Numbered from the stretch's first letter, positions 23,882 through 31,526 are shown. The stretch: 31,526 nucleotides of DNA from Chloroflexota bacterium (GCA_021789355.1 JAJYJR010000006.1:1-31526); one strand, 5' to 3'. Notes: generated by a model from the letters alone, not told the origin. Numbers and translations: made by a program.

Positions 23882-24352
23882 ACCGCATGTTGGACCCGCC
23901 CATCGTCACAAAGGGGTCAAACGCCCAAAGGCTCGATCTCATTGCGCAGCGGGCATAGGTACCGTCCGGCGCGGACCGCGCTCTTCGAGCAGTGTGTCGC
24001 ATCCCGGTCATCGAACGCCGGCCCCAAGAGCCCGCGCATGCGAACGGACCGCCGCCAGCAGCCCCGACGAGGTGGGACGGCTCGCGGGCGCTGGGGAGGC
24101 GCCATGGGGCACGCACCATGCAGCGCGAGCCGCCAGACGACGAGCGACCGGCGCGCCTTGTCGCCCGTGCCCACCTCGTATCCCGGTGCCGCTCCCGGCA
24201 CCCGTTACAGCGGGGCAGGCCGGCGCGGTGCGGAGATGCACCAGATATCGCGTGGCGAGCGTCTCCGGCCCTTGACGACGGGTCCCCGGTGCAGAAGCTC
24301 CCGCGGCTGGTCCTGCGTCGTGGGGCCTCAGGCACATGGGAGAACACGAAAG
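23882..24352. other. Intergenic stretch of about 470 bases, no gene supported
   Basis: Divergent spacer between the truncated sigma gene and the zinc-ribbon gene. A minus-strand frame at 23917-24201 is open but Arg-rich, without motif or ribosome site. Likely contains promoters for both sides. Confidence 0.4.
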
Positions 24353-25356
24353 ATGCAGAACCAGTTTCCCGGCACGTGCGTGCGCTGCGGGCGCGCGGTG
24401 CCATCCGGCGCGGGAATCGCGGAGCGCGGGGCGGATGGGCGCTGGCAGGTCCGTCATCCTTCTCGCGGCGATCGGTCGTGCGAGCACGCGGAGCTGGCCA
24501 CGAGTGTCCCGGTCCCGGAGTGGCGGCCGGCGATGGAGGGGGGCGATGCACCCGCTGCGGCGTCTGCGAGGAGGAGGCGGCGGCTCTCGAATACAGCCGC
24601 ACACAGCGCGTCGCGCGACACATCGAACCCCGGGGCGAGGGACGGACGTGCGAAGCGGCCGTTGCCGAGAAGCGCGCTCGGGCCGCGGCGCTGCAGGCGA
24701 CTCACGATGTCGAGCGCGCTGTGCGCGCGCGGCCGGCGTCGGATGAGCGCCGCAACCTCCGGGCCGACGACTGCTCGCGCTGCGGCGGCCGCGTCGCACC
24801 GGGCGAGGGTCGACTCTGGCGGGATGACGCCGACGACGAAGACGGCGATCACGACTTCTGCTTCTGGGCCGCGAAGCCCATTCTGGCCGACACCCGCTAC
24901 GCGGGCCACACGCGCGGCCTGTACGCGGTGGCCCACCTCGACACGAGCGTCTGCGGCCGCTACGAGGCGGCGTTCGAGGCACGCGTGACGGCTGGCCGCA
25001 AACGTGCTGCCGCGGTCGACGCCGCTCGAGCTCGACTCGACCTCGCTCTTCGCCCGAGCGAAGACGTGCCGCCTGCGGCGCCGGACTCGGAGCGAGTTCA
25101 GGTATCCGCGCCCGGGCTCCAAATCACTGGTTACGATGTGTACATCCTGATCGAGCCGCCGACGGCCTCTCCGCGGCGGGTCCTCGAGATCACCTACCAG
25201 GGCGCCGACGGCGACGCCTGGGGCCACTACAACTACGGGTGGAACACCCGTGCACGGGTGGCCGCGTACTCGGAGGAGCTGGTCGCCGACGCCAGGTTGC
25301 AGGCCTACAGCGGGCCGGACGTCGATCCGCTGGCCGGCTGGGTGGAGCCCGGGTAG
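24353..25356 (+). pseudogene. Zinc-ribbon protein of unknown function, split by a frameshift at a G-run
   Basis: From ATG 24353 the protein starts MQNQFPGTCVRCGRAVPSGA, GRWQVRHPSRGDRSC: a C-x2-C ... H ... C zinc-binding module. After a run of six G near 24538 the sense continues in the next frame, CTRCGVCEEEAAALE, then a basic helix, a second zinc module DDCSRCGGRVAPGEGRLW with later CFW and CGRYE, and a C-terminal domain ending ITYQGADGDAWGHYNYGWNT and DPLAGWVEPG. The modules resemble C-x2-C-G zinc ribbons seen in actinobacterial phage and plasmid proteins, but I do not recognise the family. About 335 residues in total if joined. The shift is either an indel in the G-run or a programmed event. 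Confidence 0.6.
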
Positions 25357-25378
25357 AGGTGAGCCGGGCCGGGCACCG

Positions 25379-25855
25379 CTAGCTTCCTGGGCTGGCGGCG
25401 GGATGGTCCATCAAGTCGATGCGATAGATCGTCCGAAACTCCGCCTGCTCGGACGCCGAGGGCAGGCGCGGGTCCGCCCCCCGTTCGAGGATGGCTAGCC
25501 GGAGCACGGCAGCGTCCTTCTGCCAGGTATACGCCGCGGTCTCGATCGTCGACCGCTGTGCATCAAAGGAGGTTGGCAGCCAGCCGCGTTCTGCCAGCTG
25601 CCGTTGGTAGAACGCGACGACGTCGGCCTCGGATGCCTCGGCGCCGAAGGTGTGACCCGAGATGGCAGGGACGGGACCTTCGATGGTCTGCGTCGCCTCC
25701 ACGGACACGGTGCGGAGGATCGAGGCGCCGGGGTAGGCGAGGGTGTTCTCGGGCATCGACTGCAGCGCCGCCAGCCGACTGCCGCTCGGCCCACCGCACG
25801 CCGCCAGAGCGACGGCTATGACGACGGCGACGGGCACGAAGCGGGCCACTCTCAT
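25379..25855 (-). CDS. Small lipoprotein of unknown function
   Basis: A 158-residue lipoprotein: signal MRVARFVPVAVVIAVALAAC with Cys 20, then a domain beginning LQSMPENTLAYPGASILRTV and containing SEADVVAFYQRQLAERGWLP, YTWQKDAAVLRLAIL. The pattern 'Y-P-G-A ... V-x-x-F-Y-x-x-x-L-x-x-x-G-W' followed by a Trp-containing strand is common in small lipoproteins of Chloroflexota and Actinomycetota that I cannot name. ATG 25855 is chosen by the signal; the frame is open for 50 more residues upstream, Arg-rich, overlapping an element end. No ribosome site is seen. Confidence 0.75.
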   Translation of the reverse strand: MRVARFVPVAVVIAVALAACGGPSGSRLAALQSMPENTLAYPGASILRTVSVEATQTIEGPVPAISGHTFGAEASEADVVAFYQRQLAERGWLPTSFDAQRSTIETAAYTWQKDAAVLRLAILERGADPRLPSASEQAEFRTIYRIDLMDHPAASPGS

Positions 25856-26262
25856 TGAGCGATTGAACCACGCGCGCCGCTGTAGGCGAGATCGGCTTCG
25901 CAGGCCACGGCGCTTGGCCACCTCGCCCGGCTTGCCCCCCTGCCCGACCATTGCCATGGTCACGCTGGCGCGGGCGACGCTCACCCAGTCGGGGTTCTCC
26001 ACCACGGAGGCAGCGACGTCGACCTGGCCGCCGTCAGGCGCGTCACACGGCGCGCGTCACCTATCGCCGCCCGCGGCGGGCGGAGGGCCGGACGGGCCCC
26101 GCACACCCTTCCGCCGCTCCCGTCGCCGCGCCATCAGCGCGGCCAGCTGGCGCCCGAACCCCTGGCCGGAGGGCTCGTAGAGTGCGCTTGCCGGCCAACT
26201 TGTCAGGCAGATACTGCTGGTCGACATCGGCGCCGGGGTAGTCGTGCGGCGTCACGGCGACA
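25856..26262. other. Intergenic stretch of about 400 bases, no gene supported
   Basis: No convincing coding frame. A motif near 25852-25870 (ATTGAGCGATTGAACCA) resembles the one at 29986-30008 in reverse orientation and may mark decayed element ends. Confidence 0.35.
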
Positions 26263-27534
26263 TCAGGGGGACGCCGCCGTCGAGGTGAGCCAGAGCGGGG
26301 TCGAGTCGGTCCCGTTCGAGAGCGGGAACCAGGCGCGCAGCGCGCCGTCCGGCGTGACCGCGCCAGGCGGCAGGACGTCGAACGGTCCACCGGCGCTCGC
26401 GGGTGGCACGATCGCCACGCGGTGGTCGGCGGTCCGGAGCCGGGTCCCCGGCACGAGCGGCGCCCCGAGCGTGTGCGTGGCCGGATCCCAGAGTCGGACC
26501 GTGCGCGCGTCGGGGTCGGCCAGGATCAGCCGATCATCCGAGGTCCACGCCTCATCGAGGTTGGCAGAGGGCAACGGGATGGCCTCGTCGCGCCCGAGAT
26601 CGAAGACGAAGGAGCCGGTCGCGATGAGTGATCCCGTCGGGTCGAAGAGCACGGACGTCCGCGGGTCGAAGGTCGGCCGCGGGAACGAGACGACCGGCTG
26701 GAGTGAGGAGGCGTCGAGCACCTCGAGCCAGGCCGGCGGCACCGATCCGGTGGCGGCCAGCACGACGCCGGAACCATCGACCCGGGCAGACGGAGTCTCG
26801 CGGAGGACCGCCAGGCGGGTCCCGTCCGGTGACCAGGCCGCCGGCTCGCCCGGCAGCGCGGCCGAGAGCCCGCGGGGGCTCCACACCGCGAACGATCCAG
26901 GCTCGCTCGTCGAGCCGGGGATCGTCAGCCCGATCGCCACGGCGCCCAGCGAGCTCGCCAGGAGCCCGGTGGCGGCCCCGACGATCCGCGTCGAGCTGCG
27001 CGCATCGGCCGACCAGCGCCACGCGGTCGCTCCCGGCGCGCCGCCCGGGTCGCGTTCCAGCGTCACGAGGCGGTGGTCGTCGATCCACGCCGCCGCATAG
27101 CCGGGGATCGCGCCCACCGGATGGCCGCCGCGGTCGAAGAGGTGGATCTGTCCCTCGCCGAACTGCTGCGAGAGCGCGGCCGCGGCGAGCCTTGTCCCGT
27201 CGGGCGACCAGGCCAGGGTGCCCCACGTCCAGGACCAGTCGATGAGACCATCGGGCGCCGGGGACGGCGGCGCGGTGTTGCCGGGATCGACGCCTTGGAT
27301 CGGCCAGTGGGGCGCCGGGACGACGCCGGGGTCGACCGCGAAACGCTGGTCCGGGTCGTTGGCGAGCGGCGGCGGCGCGGTCGGCGATGCCGAGGCGGTC
27401 AGGCTGGCCTGCGACGTGGCCACCGGGGTGGCGGCGCCGTGGGTCGTTGACGGTGCCGCGCTGCCCACGCAGGCCGCGACCAGCACCGCCGTGACGACGA
27501 GCGGGATGGCGCGCGACCACCAGCGCACTGGCAT
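26263..27534 (-). CDS. PD40/TolB-like beta-propeller lipoprotein
   Basis: A 423-residue lipoprotein: signal to the lipobox VAAC (Cys 22), Thr/Ser/Ala-rich spacer, then propeller blades with GTLAWSPDGTRLAAAAL, PAAWSPDGTRLAVL, FDPTGSLIATGSFVFDL and further units such as RTVRLWDPATHTLG. It resembles the protein at 7909-9075 in blade order and phrasing, so they are paralogues. The ATG at 27534 overlaps the stop of the preceding Ycf48-like gene (TGATG), so the two are translated together. Such lipoproteins probably act as extracytoplasmic binding platforms. Confidence 0.85.
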   Translation of the reverse strand: MPVRWWSRAIPLVVTAVLVAACVGSAAPSTTHGAATPVATSQASLTASASPTAPPPLANDPDQRFAVDPGVVPAPHWPIQGVDPGNTAPPSPAPDGLIDWSWTWGTLAWSPDGTRLAAAALSQQFGEGQIHLFDRGGHPVGAIPGYAAAWIDDHRLVTLERDPGGAPGATAWRWSADARSSTRIVGAATGLLASSLGAVAIGLTIPGSTSEPGSFAVWSPRGLSAALPGEPAAWSPDGTRLAVLRETPSARVDGSGVVLAATGSVPPAWLEVLDASSLQPVVSFPRPTFDPRTSVLFDPTGSLIATGSFVFDLGRDEAIPLPSANLDEAWTSDDRLILADPDARTVRLWDPATHTLGAPLVPGTRLRTADHRVAIVPPASAGGPFDVLPPGAVTPDGALRAWFPLSNGTDSTPLWLTSTAASP

Positions 27535-29321
27535 CACCTCGTCGGCGAGATGAACGAGAACACCAGGATGAGCTCCGAGGGCGCCTCGGGGTGATCGCAG
27601 CGCGGCACGACGTCGCCGCCGAGCGGGCCAGCGGGGGTGGTGGTGACCGTACCGCCGCCGGGCAGGGCGACCCGGACGCGCAGCGATCCGACCAGCGCGC
27701 CGCACCAGTTCTGCCAGTTGATCCCGAGCCCGGCCGAGTCGGCCACGCCGGGCGACAGCGTGACCGGCGGTCCGGGCGTCTCCTCCGGCGTGCCGATGAC
27801 GAGCGGGAGGGCACTCCCGTCGGCCCCGAGGAGCTCGATCGACGCCGGGCTGCCCGAGAGCGTGCAGGGCGCGTCGCCCACGTCCGTGAACGCGACGTCC
27901 GCGCCCACCGTGCCCGTGCCGCCGGCGCCCAGTTCGGCGCGGGCGCGCAGGTCGGCCGCGCGGCAGGGAGCGGCGAGCGCCAGCGACCACGCGGGCGACG
28001 GGGCCGGGGAGGCAGGCCGGGAGGGCGCGGGGGTCGGCGCCGACGTCGCGCCAGCGACGGGCGCCGGGAGCCTGCCGACAGGGGTCCAGCTGCTCCCTCC
28101 ATCGCTGGTCACAACGAGGATCTGGGGCATCCCGGAGTCGCCGTCGACCAGCAGCACGCCGGTGCCGTGCTGCGCGTCGAGCAGGCTCGCCCAGGCCAGG
28201 CTGCCCAGCGAGAGCCCGGTGGGATGGAGCGTGCGCCAGGTCGCGCCACCGTCGTCGGTCACCTCGAGGAACGTCGGCAGCCCCTGCTCCACGGCGAGCC
28301 AGTGGCGCGCGTCGGCGTACGCGATCGGCGCGGCGAGGGCCCCGGACAGGGTGGAGCGCCGCGTCCACGTGCGTCCGCCGTCCGCGGTGGAGAAGACGAG
28401 CGTGCCGGACCCGGAGGCCGGGTCGCTCGTCGGGAGGGCGAAGAAGCCGGCCGCGGCGTCGAGGAAGACCGCTGGGCCGAGCAGGCCGGGCGACCCAGAG
28501 GCGGCCGAAACGCCGGGCAGGGCGACCGGCGACCAGCTCACGCCGTCATCATGCGTAACCTCGAAGAGTGGGTGGGCCACCGGTCCCGCCTCCGGCTGAC
28601 CGGCGGCCCAGATCGTGCGCCCGTTGGTGGCCGTGATCAGCGAACCCAGCGGGCCGCCGCTCGTCTCGGCTGCGGGCACCGTGCGCGCGACGCTCCACGT
28701 CGCGCCACCGTCGCTCGTGCGCAGCAGGGTGCTCGCGCCGGCGTTGCTGCGCCCACCCGAGACCATGAGGAACCCGTGCTGCGGGTCGAGGAAGAAGAGC
28801 GTCCGGGCGGTATCGGGGTAGTCGCCGGGCACTGGGGCGTGAGCCCAGCTGCGCCCGCCGTCGCTCGTCCAGTTCACGATGAGGTCGACGCGATCGAACG
28901 GCCCCTGGCCGCGGTCCGCCGAGCCAGGCGAGGCGGTGATAGACCAGGCATGCGTGGCGTCGAGAACGAAGATCGACGGCGAGATGGAGTCAGGCGCCGG
29001 CAGCGGCACCGTCCCGACCGTCCAGCTGGTCCCGAGGTCGGTCGAGACGGCGAAGGCGTGACCCCGGATCGCCCAGATGGCGCCCGAGCGCGCGACCGCG
29101 GCCATGCCCACCTCCGCGGCGACCATCGCCGGGACGAGCGACGGCATCGCGTGCGGCTGCTTGCCGGGCGGGAGCACCGGGACGGATGCGGGCGGTGCCG
29201 GGCTCGAAGGAGCCGTCGCGGTCGGCGTGATCGCGCCCGCCGAGCACGCCTCGACCACGAGCGCGGCGACCAGTCCGATCGCGGCTCGGCTGAGGCTCTG
29301 GCGGATGCTGCAGGGGTCCAC
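27534..29321 (-). CDS. Ycf48-like propeller protein with C-terminal DUF4232 domain
   Basis: A 595-residue exported protein. The N-terminal hydrophobic segment (AAIGLVAALVVEACS) may be a lipoprotein signal with an imperfect lipobox. Residues about 70-430 form a BNR/Ycf48-like propeller with repeated WTSDGGRSW, RTSDGGATW, STADGGRTW, VTDDGGATW and VTSDGGSSW. A Pro/Ala linker precedes a DUF4232 domain beginning APCRAADL with paired Cys (DAPCTL, WQNWCG, RCDHPE). The GTG at 29321 is used as start; no good ribosome site is visible. It is co-transcribed with the PD40 lipoprotein. DUF4232 domains are found in secreted actinobacterial and Chloroflexota proteins; function unknown. Confidence 0.85.
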   Translation of the reverse strand: MDPCSIRQSLSRAAIGLVAALVVEACSAGAITPTATAPSSPAPPASVPVLPPGKQPHAMPSLVPAMVAAEVGMAAVARSGAIWAIRGHAFAVSTDLGTSWTVGTVPLPAPDSISPSIFVLDATHAWSITASPGSADRGQGPFDRVDLIVNWTSDGGRSWAHAPVPGDYPDTARTLFFLDPQHGFLMVSGGRSNAGASTLLRTSDGGATWSVARTVPAAETSGGPLGSLITATNGRTIWAAGQPEAGPVAHPLFEVTHDDGVSWSPVALPGVSAASGSPGLLGPAVFLDAAAGFFALPTSDPASGSGTLVFSTADGGRTWTRRSTLSGALAAPIAYADARHWLAVEQGLPTFLEVTDDGGATWRTLHPTGLSLGSLAWASLLDAQHGTGVLLVDGDSGMPQILVVTSDGGSSWTPVGRLPAPVAGATSAPTPAPSRPASPAPSPAWSLALAAPCRAADLRARAELGAGGTGTVGADVAFTDVGDAPCTLSGSPASIELLGADGSALPLVIGTPEETPGPPVTLSPGVADSAGLGINWQNWCGALVGSLRVRVALPGGGTVTTTPAGPLGGDVVPRCDHPEAPSELILVFSFISPTR

Positions 29322-29383
29322 GCCGGGTGCGGTTCGCCTCCACCGTTACTGACGCCACGACGGCCCGAATGGTTCATCGACAC

Positions 29384-29611
29384 TCAGCATGGAGGGTACT
29401 CGTCACTTGGCCGCCGGGCACGTGGGGCGCGGCGGGACCCGGCCGCCGGCTGGTGCGCCATGAGCCGAGTGTCCATGAGTGCCTCACGCCGAAGGTTGCG
29501 GGTCGCCCGGGCCTCGAAGAGGATCGCCAGGGTGATGACGGCGTAGACGATGGTCGAGATCGCCGTCAGCGCGCCCGCGTTGTCGTTGAGGCCCTTGAGG
29601 AGGTCAGCCAT
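29384..29611 (-). CDS. Short membrane-anchored peptide
   Basis: A 75-residue peptide starting MADLLKGLNDNAGALTAIST with one membrane helix (IVYAVITLAILFEA, about 22-35) and a basic tail ending in Arg-rich sequence. The ATG overlaps the stop of an upstream remnant frame (ATGGCTGA), so it may have been coupled to it. The motif 'N-D-N-A-G-A-L-x-A-x-x-T' followed by a helix occurs in small membrane proteins of unknown role. No ribosome site of its own. Confidence 0.55.
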   Translation of the reverse strand: MADLLKGLNDNAGALTAISTIVYAVITLAILFEARATRNLRREALMDTRLMAHQPAAGSRRAPRARRPSDEYPPC

Positions 29612-29800
29612 CGGAAGCGAACCGACGGCGAGCAAGGTAGAGCTCGACAAGCGTGCGGAATCGGCCGGCGATCGACGCCAGCGATGGTGAGCGCGCCTCC
29701 GACGCCGCATCGGCAGCGTCCCAGGCCGCCGCGAAGTCGTCGAGCGCGAGGGAGAACCGAATGGTGGCATGGCCGAGGTCGTGTGCCGGCTTCTCCGCCC
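29604..29800 (-). pseudogene. Small helical gene, 5' end lost at the intron fragment
   Basis: The frame ending at TGA 29604-29606 reads ATIRFSLALDDFAAAWDAAD, SLASIAGRFRTLVELYLARR and FASDG. It looks like a genuine helical protein, but no ATG, GTG or TTG precedes it before the frame enters the group II intron fragment at about 29800-29846. I infer that the intron (or its later deletion) replaced the start. It overlaps the following membrane peptide by eight bases. Confidence 0.45.
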
Positions 29801-29819
29801 GCAGTCCGGTCTCGTCTCG

Positions 29820-29899
29820 ATCGAGGCATACGGGGCTTCCTGGCAGTTACCCCGGCGGGACTTTCACCCGCTGGTGATCGAGCCCTTGGCAGGGCACAC
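29820..29899 (-). mobile_element. 5' end of a group II intron, truncated
   Basis: On the minus strand the sequence begins GTGTG at 29899, the 5' splice-site consensus GUGYG. It continues with the stem GCCCT-GCCA-AGGGC (29895-29882) and the hairpin CCAGCGGG-TGAAAGT-CCCGCCGG (29874-29852), whose loop gives the GGGTGAAAGTCCC run highly conserved in domain I of bacterial group II introns. This resembles the usual intron head GUGCGCCC...GGGCG followed by GGUGAAAGUCC. No reverse transcriptase and no domain V follow, so only the head remains. Confidence 0.65.
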
Positions 29900-29985
29900 G
29901 TGGATTCGGGCTAAGGGCTCTGCCCGAGAGGCGAGCCATCGAACGGGAGGAAGCTGCCCTCGCAGCCTCGCCACAAGGAGGGGCG

Positions 29986-30008
29986 GATTCAACCGATCGA
30001 TGCAACAT
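29986..30008. repeat. Possible insertion-sequence end
   Basis: GGATTCAACCGATCGATG and the following CAACA form a motif of the kind I associate with tips of IS30-like elements. A similar, reverse-oriented motif lies at 25852-25870. No transposase is adjacent. This rests on memory of such ends rather than on anything provable here. Confidence 0.25.
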
Positions 30009-30022
30009 CCCACCCGATGGGC

Positions 30023-30700
30023 TCAGGTGCCCGTCACCTGCAGCGTCCCGTGCATCCCCTGCTGGGCGTGGCCTGGCACCGGACAGAGGTAGGCGTACGT
30101 CCCGACCGCCGCGGCCGTGAACGTCAGCGTCTCGCTCGGCAGGCCAGCCGACGTGGGGTCGCCGAGCGGCGGGGCGAAGGCACCCGCGAAGGCAGGTGGC
30201 GCGCTCATCATCGCCATGAAGGGGAAGGGCGGCTGTGCGCTGGTGAGGAGCCAGGCATGGCTCGTATCGCTGTCGGCGTTGACGAACTGCACGGTCACGG
30301 TGGCGCCCGCCGGCACGACGATCGTCGGATCGACGAGACCCGCGATGCGGAACGTCATGTCGGGCCCATCGGGCGGGCTGGCGAGGACCGCGAGACGGAC
30401 CTCACGCGTACCGAACGTGATCCGCCTCGCCGTCGGGTCGACAGTCGCACCGGCGGGCGTCGCGGCACCGAGGGCCAGTGCGTCGGCTTGAGAGATGGGC
30501 TGCCCGACCCGACCCGCCAGCGCACTGCCCATGGCCTGGCCCATGTCGCTGCCGGCGCCGAGCATAGCCGGTCCCATGAACGACCAGGGGCCCCAGCCCG
30601 TGCCCGAACCGCTGCTCCCGGCGACGGCGCCGGCGATCAGGAGGAGCAGCCCGAGCCCCACCAGGCCGCCCCCCAGCCGGCCGAGCATGCGCTGGCTCAT
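30023..30700 (-). CDS. Membrane-anchored cupredoxin (rusticyanin/sulfocyanin-like)
   Basis: A 225-residue protein with an N-terminal membrane helix (GLVGLGLLLLIAGAVAG), a Gly/Met-rich segment and a C-terminal cupredoxin domain. Type 1 copper ligands are visible: His 148 (TSHAW), Cys 206, His 211 and Met 216 in YLCPVPGHAQQGMHG. The C-x4-H-x4-M spacing is that of rusticyanin and sulfocyanin. It would carry electrons on the outer face of the membrane, for example from an oxidoreductase to a terminal oxidase. ATG 30700 overlaps the SHOCT gene stop (ATGA). Confidence 0.88.
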   Translation of the reverse strand: MSQRMLGRLGGGLVGLGLLLLIAGAVAGSSGSGTGWGPWSFMGPAMLGAGSDMGQAMGSALAGRVGQPISQADALALGAATPAGATVDPTARRITFGTREVRLAVLASPPDGPDMTFRIAGLVDPTIVVPAGATVTVQFVNADSDTSHAWLLTSAQPPFPFMAMMSAPPAFAGAFAPPLGDPTSAGLPSETLTFTAAAVGTYAYLCPVPGHAQQGMHGTLQVTGT

Positions 30701-30936
30701 GAGGGGTACCCGAGGGTCCTCCTGGCCTGCTCGAACTCGGCCTCACTGATCTCGCAGCGGGCGTAGCGCTCGCGCAGGATCTCGAGCGCGGTCGGCTGGC
30801 GCGAACGCTCGTCGATCCGGTCCGGCCCGCTCAGGGCGCGCACGAAGAGCGCGACGAGGCCGGCGAACAGGATCAATCCACCGAACATCCACAACCAGCC
30901 GGCGAGGCCCATGCCCCAGCCAATTCCTCCCATCAT
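30697..30936 (-). CDS. SHOCT-domain membrane peptide
   Basis: A 79-residue peptide: Met/Gly/Trp-rich start (MMGGIGWGMGLAGWLWMFGG), a membrane helix to about 35, then the SHOCT motif LEILRERYARCEISEAEFEQ at 50-69. ATG 30936 has AGGAGG seven bases upstream. It is coupled to the cupredoxin gene. Met-rich SHOCT membrane peptides are frequent beside copper proteins, so a role in copper delivery or complex assembly is plausible but inferred. Confidence 0.85.
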   Translation of the reverse strand: MMGGIGWGMGLAGWLWMFGGLILFAGLVALFVRALSGPDRIDERSRQPTALEILRERYARCEISEAEFEQARRTLGYPS

Positions 30937-31073
30937 GGGAGCGCCTCCTGTGCCTATCGTGTCCGCAATTCAGCGTCGACGTGCTGCCGACACTGGAGAG
31001 ATTACGGGGCTGACCTCAAGGCGTCGTCCCCCCGAGGGCCAAGATTCGATCAAGCCGGGCACGACGCGTTGCC

Positions 31074-31526
31074 TCACAGGTCGGCCCGGATGCCGAGCGC
31101 CCTCGCCGCGCCTAGGAGCCCCAGGGTGGATGCCCGACGTTCGAGCCCCCCGCCCAGCCAGTAGCGCTCGAAGAGCACCTTGCCGGCATGCCAGGTGCGG
31201 CCCGGACCGCGCAGCACGACGGAGGGGTCGGGCTCGGCGAAGAAGTCGCCGTCGGCGAAGGCGGCCGCGCCACCGCCGGTCTCGACCCAGCAGAATCCCT
31301 TCCCCTCGAACTCCCCGCCGGGCACGGACGCGCCGAACGCGGCGGCGATGCGCCGGGCGGCGACGAGCGCCTCGGCATGGGCGAAGACGCCGGCCTTGGG
31401 CAGTGGCTTCCCGTTGGCGAGCGTGATCGCGGTCGTGTCGCCCACGGCATAGACGCCGTCGAAGGTCGTCTGCAGCGTGCGCGCCTGGACCGGCACCCAG
31501 CCTGCCTCGTTCGTCAGGACCGAGCC
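31074..31526 (-). CDS. FAD-dependent oxidoreductase, SQR-like, N-terminus outside window
   Basis: The C-terminal 150 residues of a Pyr_redox_2-family flavoprotein. Visible are the strand and FAD-contact motif GVYAVGDTTAI, followed by GKPLPKAGVFAHAEALVAAR and a C-terminal segment FCWVETGGGAAAFADGDFF as in sulfide:quinone oxidoreductases and type II NADH dehydrogenases. The G-V-Y-A-x-G-D motif and the K-A-G-V-F-A-H-x-E-A run favour the SQR group. Catalytic Cys residues would lie outside the window, so the reaction cannot be fixed. It ends 137 bases before the SHOCT/cupredoxin pair, which could be its electron acceptor branch. Confidence 0.88.
   Translation of the reverse strand, partial: GSVLTNEAGWVPVQARTLQTTFDGVYAVGDTTAITLANGKPLPKAGVFAHAEALVAARRIAAAFGASVPGGEFEGKGFCWVETGGGAAAFADGDFFAEPDPSVVLRGPGRTWHAGKVLFERYWLGGGLERRASTLGLLGAARALGIRADL

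Noticed and set aside
23917..24201. 95-codon minus-strand frame upstream of the truncated sigma gene
   Set aside because: No start signal, no family motif and biased composition; kept as intergenic.
24520..24560. Programmed ribosomal frameshifting at the G-run as an established fact
   Set aside because: No slippery heptamer of known type or downstream pseudoknot can be demonstrated; an indel is equally likely, so it is only raised as a possibility.
27591..29546. 651-codon open frame on the plus strand
   Set aside because: Antisense of the Ycf48-like/DUF4232 gene, with highly arginine-rich composition and no ribosome site.
29852..29874. tRNA anticodon-like stem-loop (seven-base loop)
   Set aside because: Loop bases do not fit a tRNA (no U33) and no acceptor or T-arm is present; the group II intron reading explains it better.
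1..31526. CRISPR array, tRNA or rRNA genes
   Set aside because: No regularly spaced direct repeats apart from the IS21 end, and no recognisable tRNA or rRNA sequence on either strand.

Overview
The window is a GC-rich stretch of a bacterial chromosome. ATG/GTG starts, ECF sigma/anti-sigma pairs, PadR cassettes, SHOCT-domain membrane peptides and many proline/alanine-rich lipoproteins with beta-propeller domains together suggest an uncultured or environmental Chloroflexota (Limnocylindria/Ellin6529-like) or an actinobacterium. This is inferred from style; there is no rRNA or marker gene to settle it. Most genes lie on the minus strand.

Layout. 1-1100: the 5' half of an IS21-family istA and its multiple terminal repeats, abutting a beheaded AlbA_2 (Schlafen-like) gene (1097-1557). 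1852-5772: an FtsX/MacB-type ABC exporter under a PadR regulator. 5882-6893: a second PadR cassette controlling a HAAS/DUF1700-type membrane protein, with a perfect palindrome over the regulator's start codon. 7071-7862: a small membrane protein, then two gene tails (an IS5-like transposase and a Ycf48-like propeller). 7909-10708: two propeller-type lipoproteins, the first with its lipoprotein signal in another frame.

10699-14301 is the most coherent accessory locus. A secreted beta/gamma-crystallin (peptidase inhibitor I36-like) protein, a secreted C39-like cysteine peptidase and a lipoprotein run leftward. A DesK/NarL-type histidine kinase and LuxR-type response regulator run divergently. 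14530-15836 holds small unrecognised genes. 15864-19955 is a tightly packed minus-strand operon: ECF sigma, membrane anti-sigma, a second divergent ECF sigma, an inhibitory-type serpin lipoprotein and a SHOCT peptide. 20352-21489 is a second sigma/anti-sigma pair.

21613-25356 is eroded. It contains a frameshifted membrane protein, an ECF sigma factor cut inside region 4 and joined to a headless propeller/neocarzinostatin-like protein, and a zinc-ribbon gene split by a frameshift at a G-run. 25379-29321 carries three more lipoproteins or secreted proteins, including a propeller plus Ycf48-like/DUF4232 pair coupled by TGATG. At 29820-29899 I recognise the 5' end of a truncated group II intron (minus strand). 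The right edge has a rusticyanin-like cupredoxin coupled to a SHOCT membrane peptide, and the C-terminal part of a sulfide:quinone-oxidoreductase-like flavoprotein.

Taken together, the window is rich in envelope-facing products (lipoproteins, peptidase, peptidase inhibitors, exporter), each under its own local regulator, interspersed with decayed mobile DNA. Several apparent frameshifts could be real decay or assembly errors.
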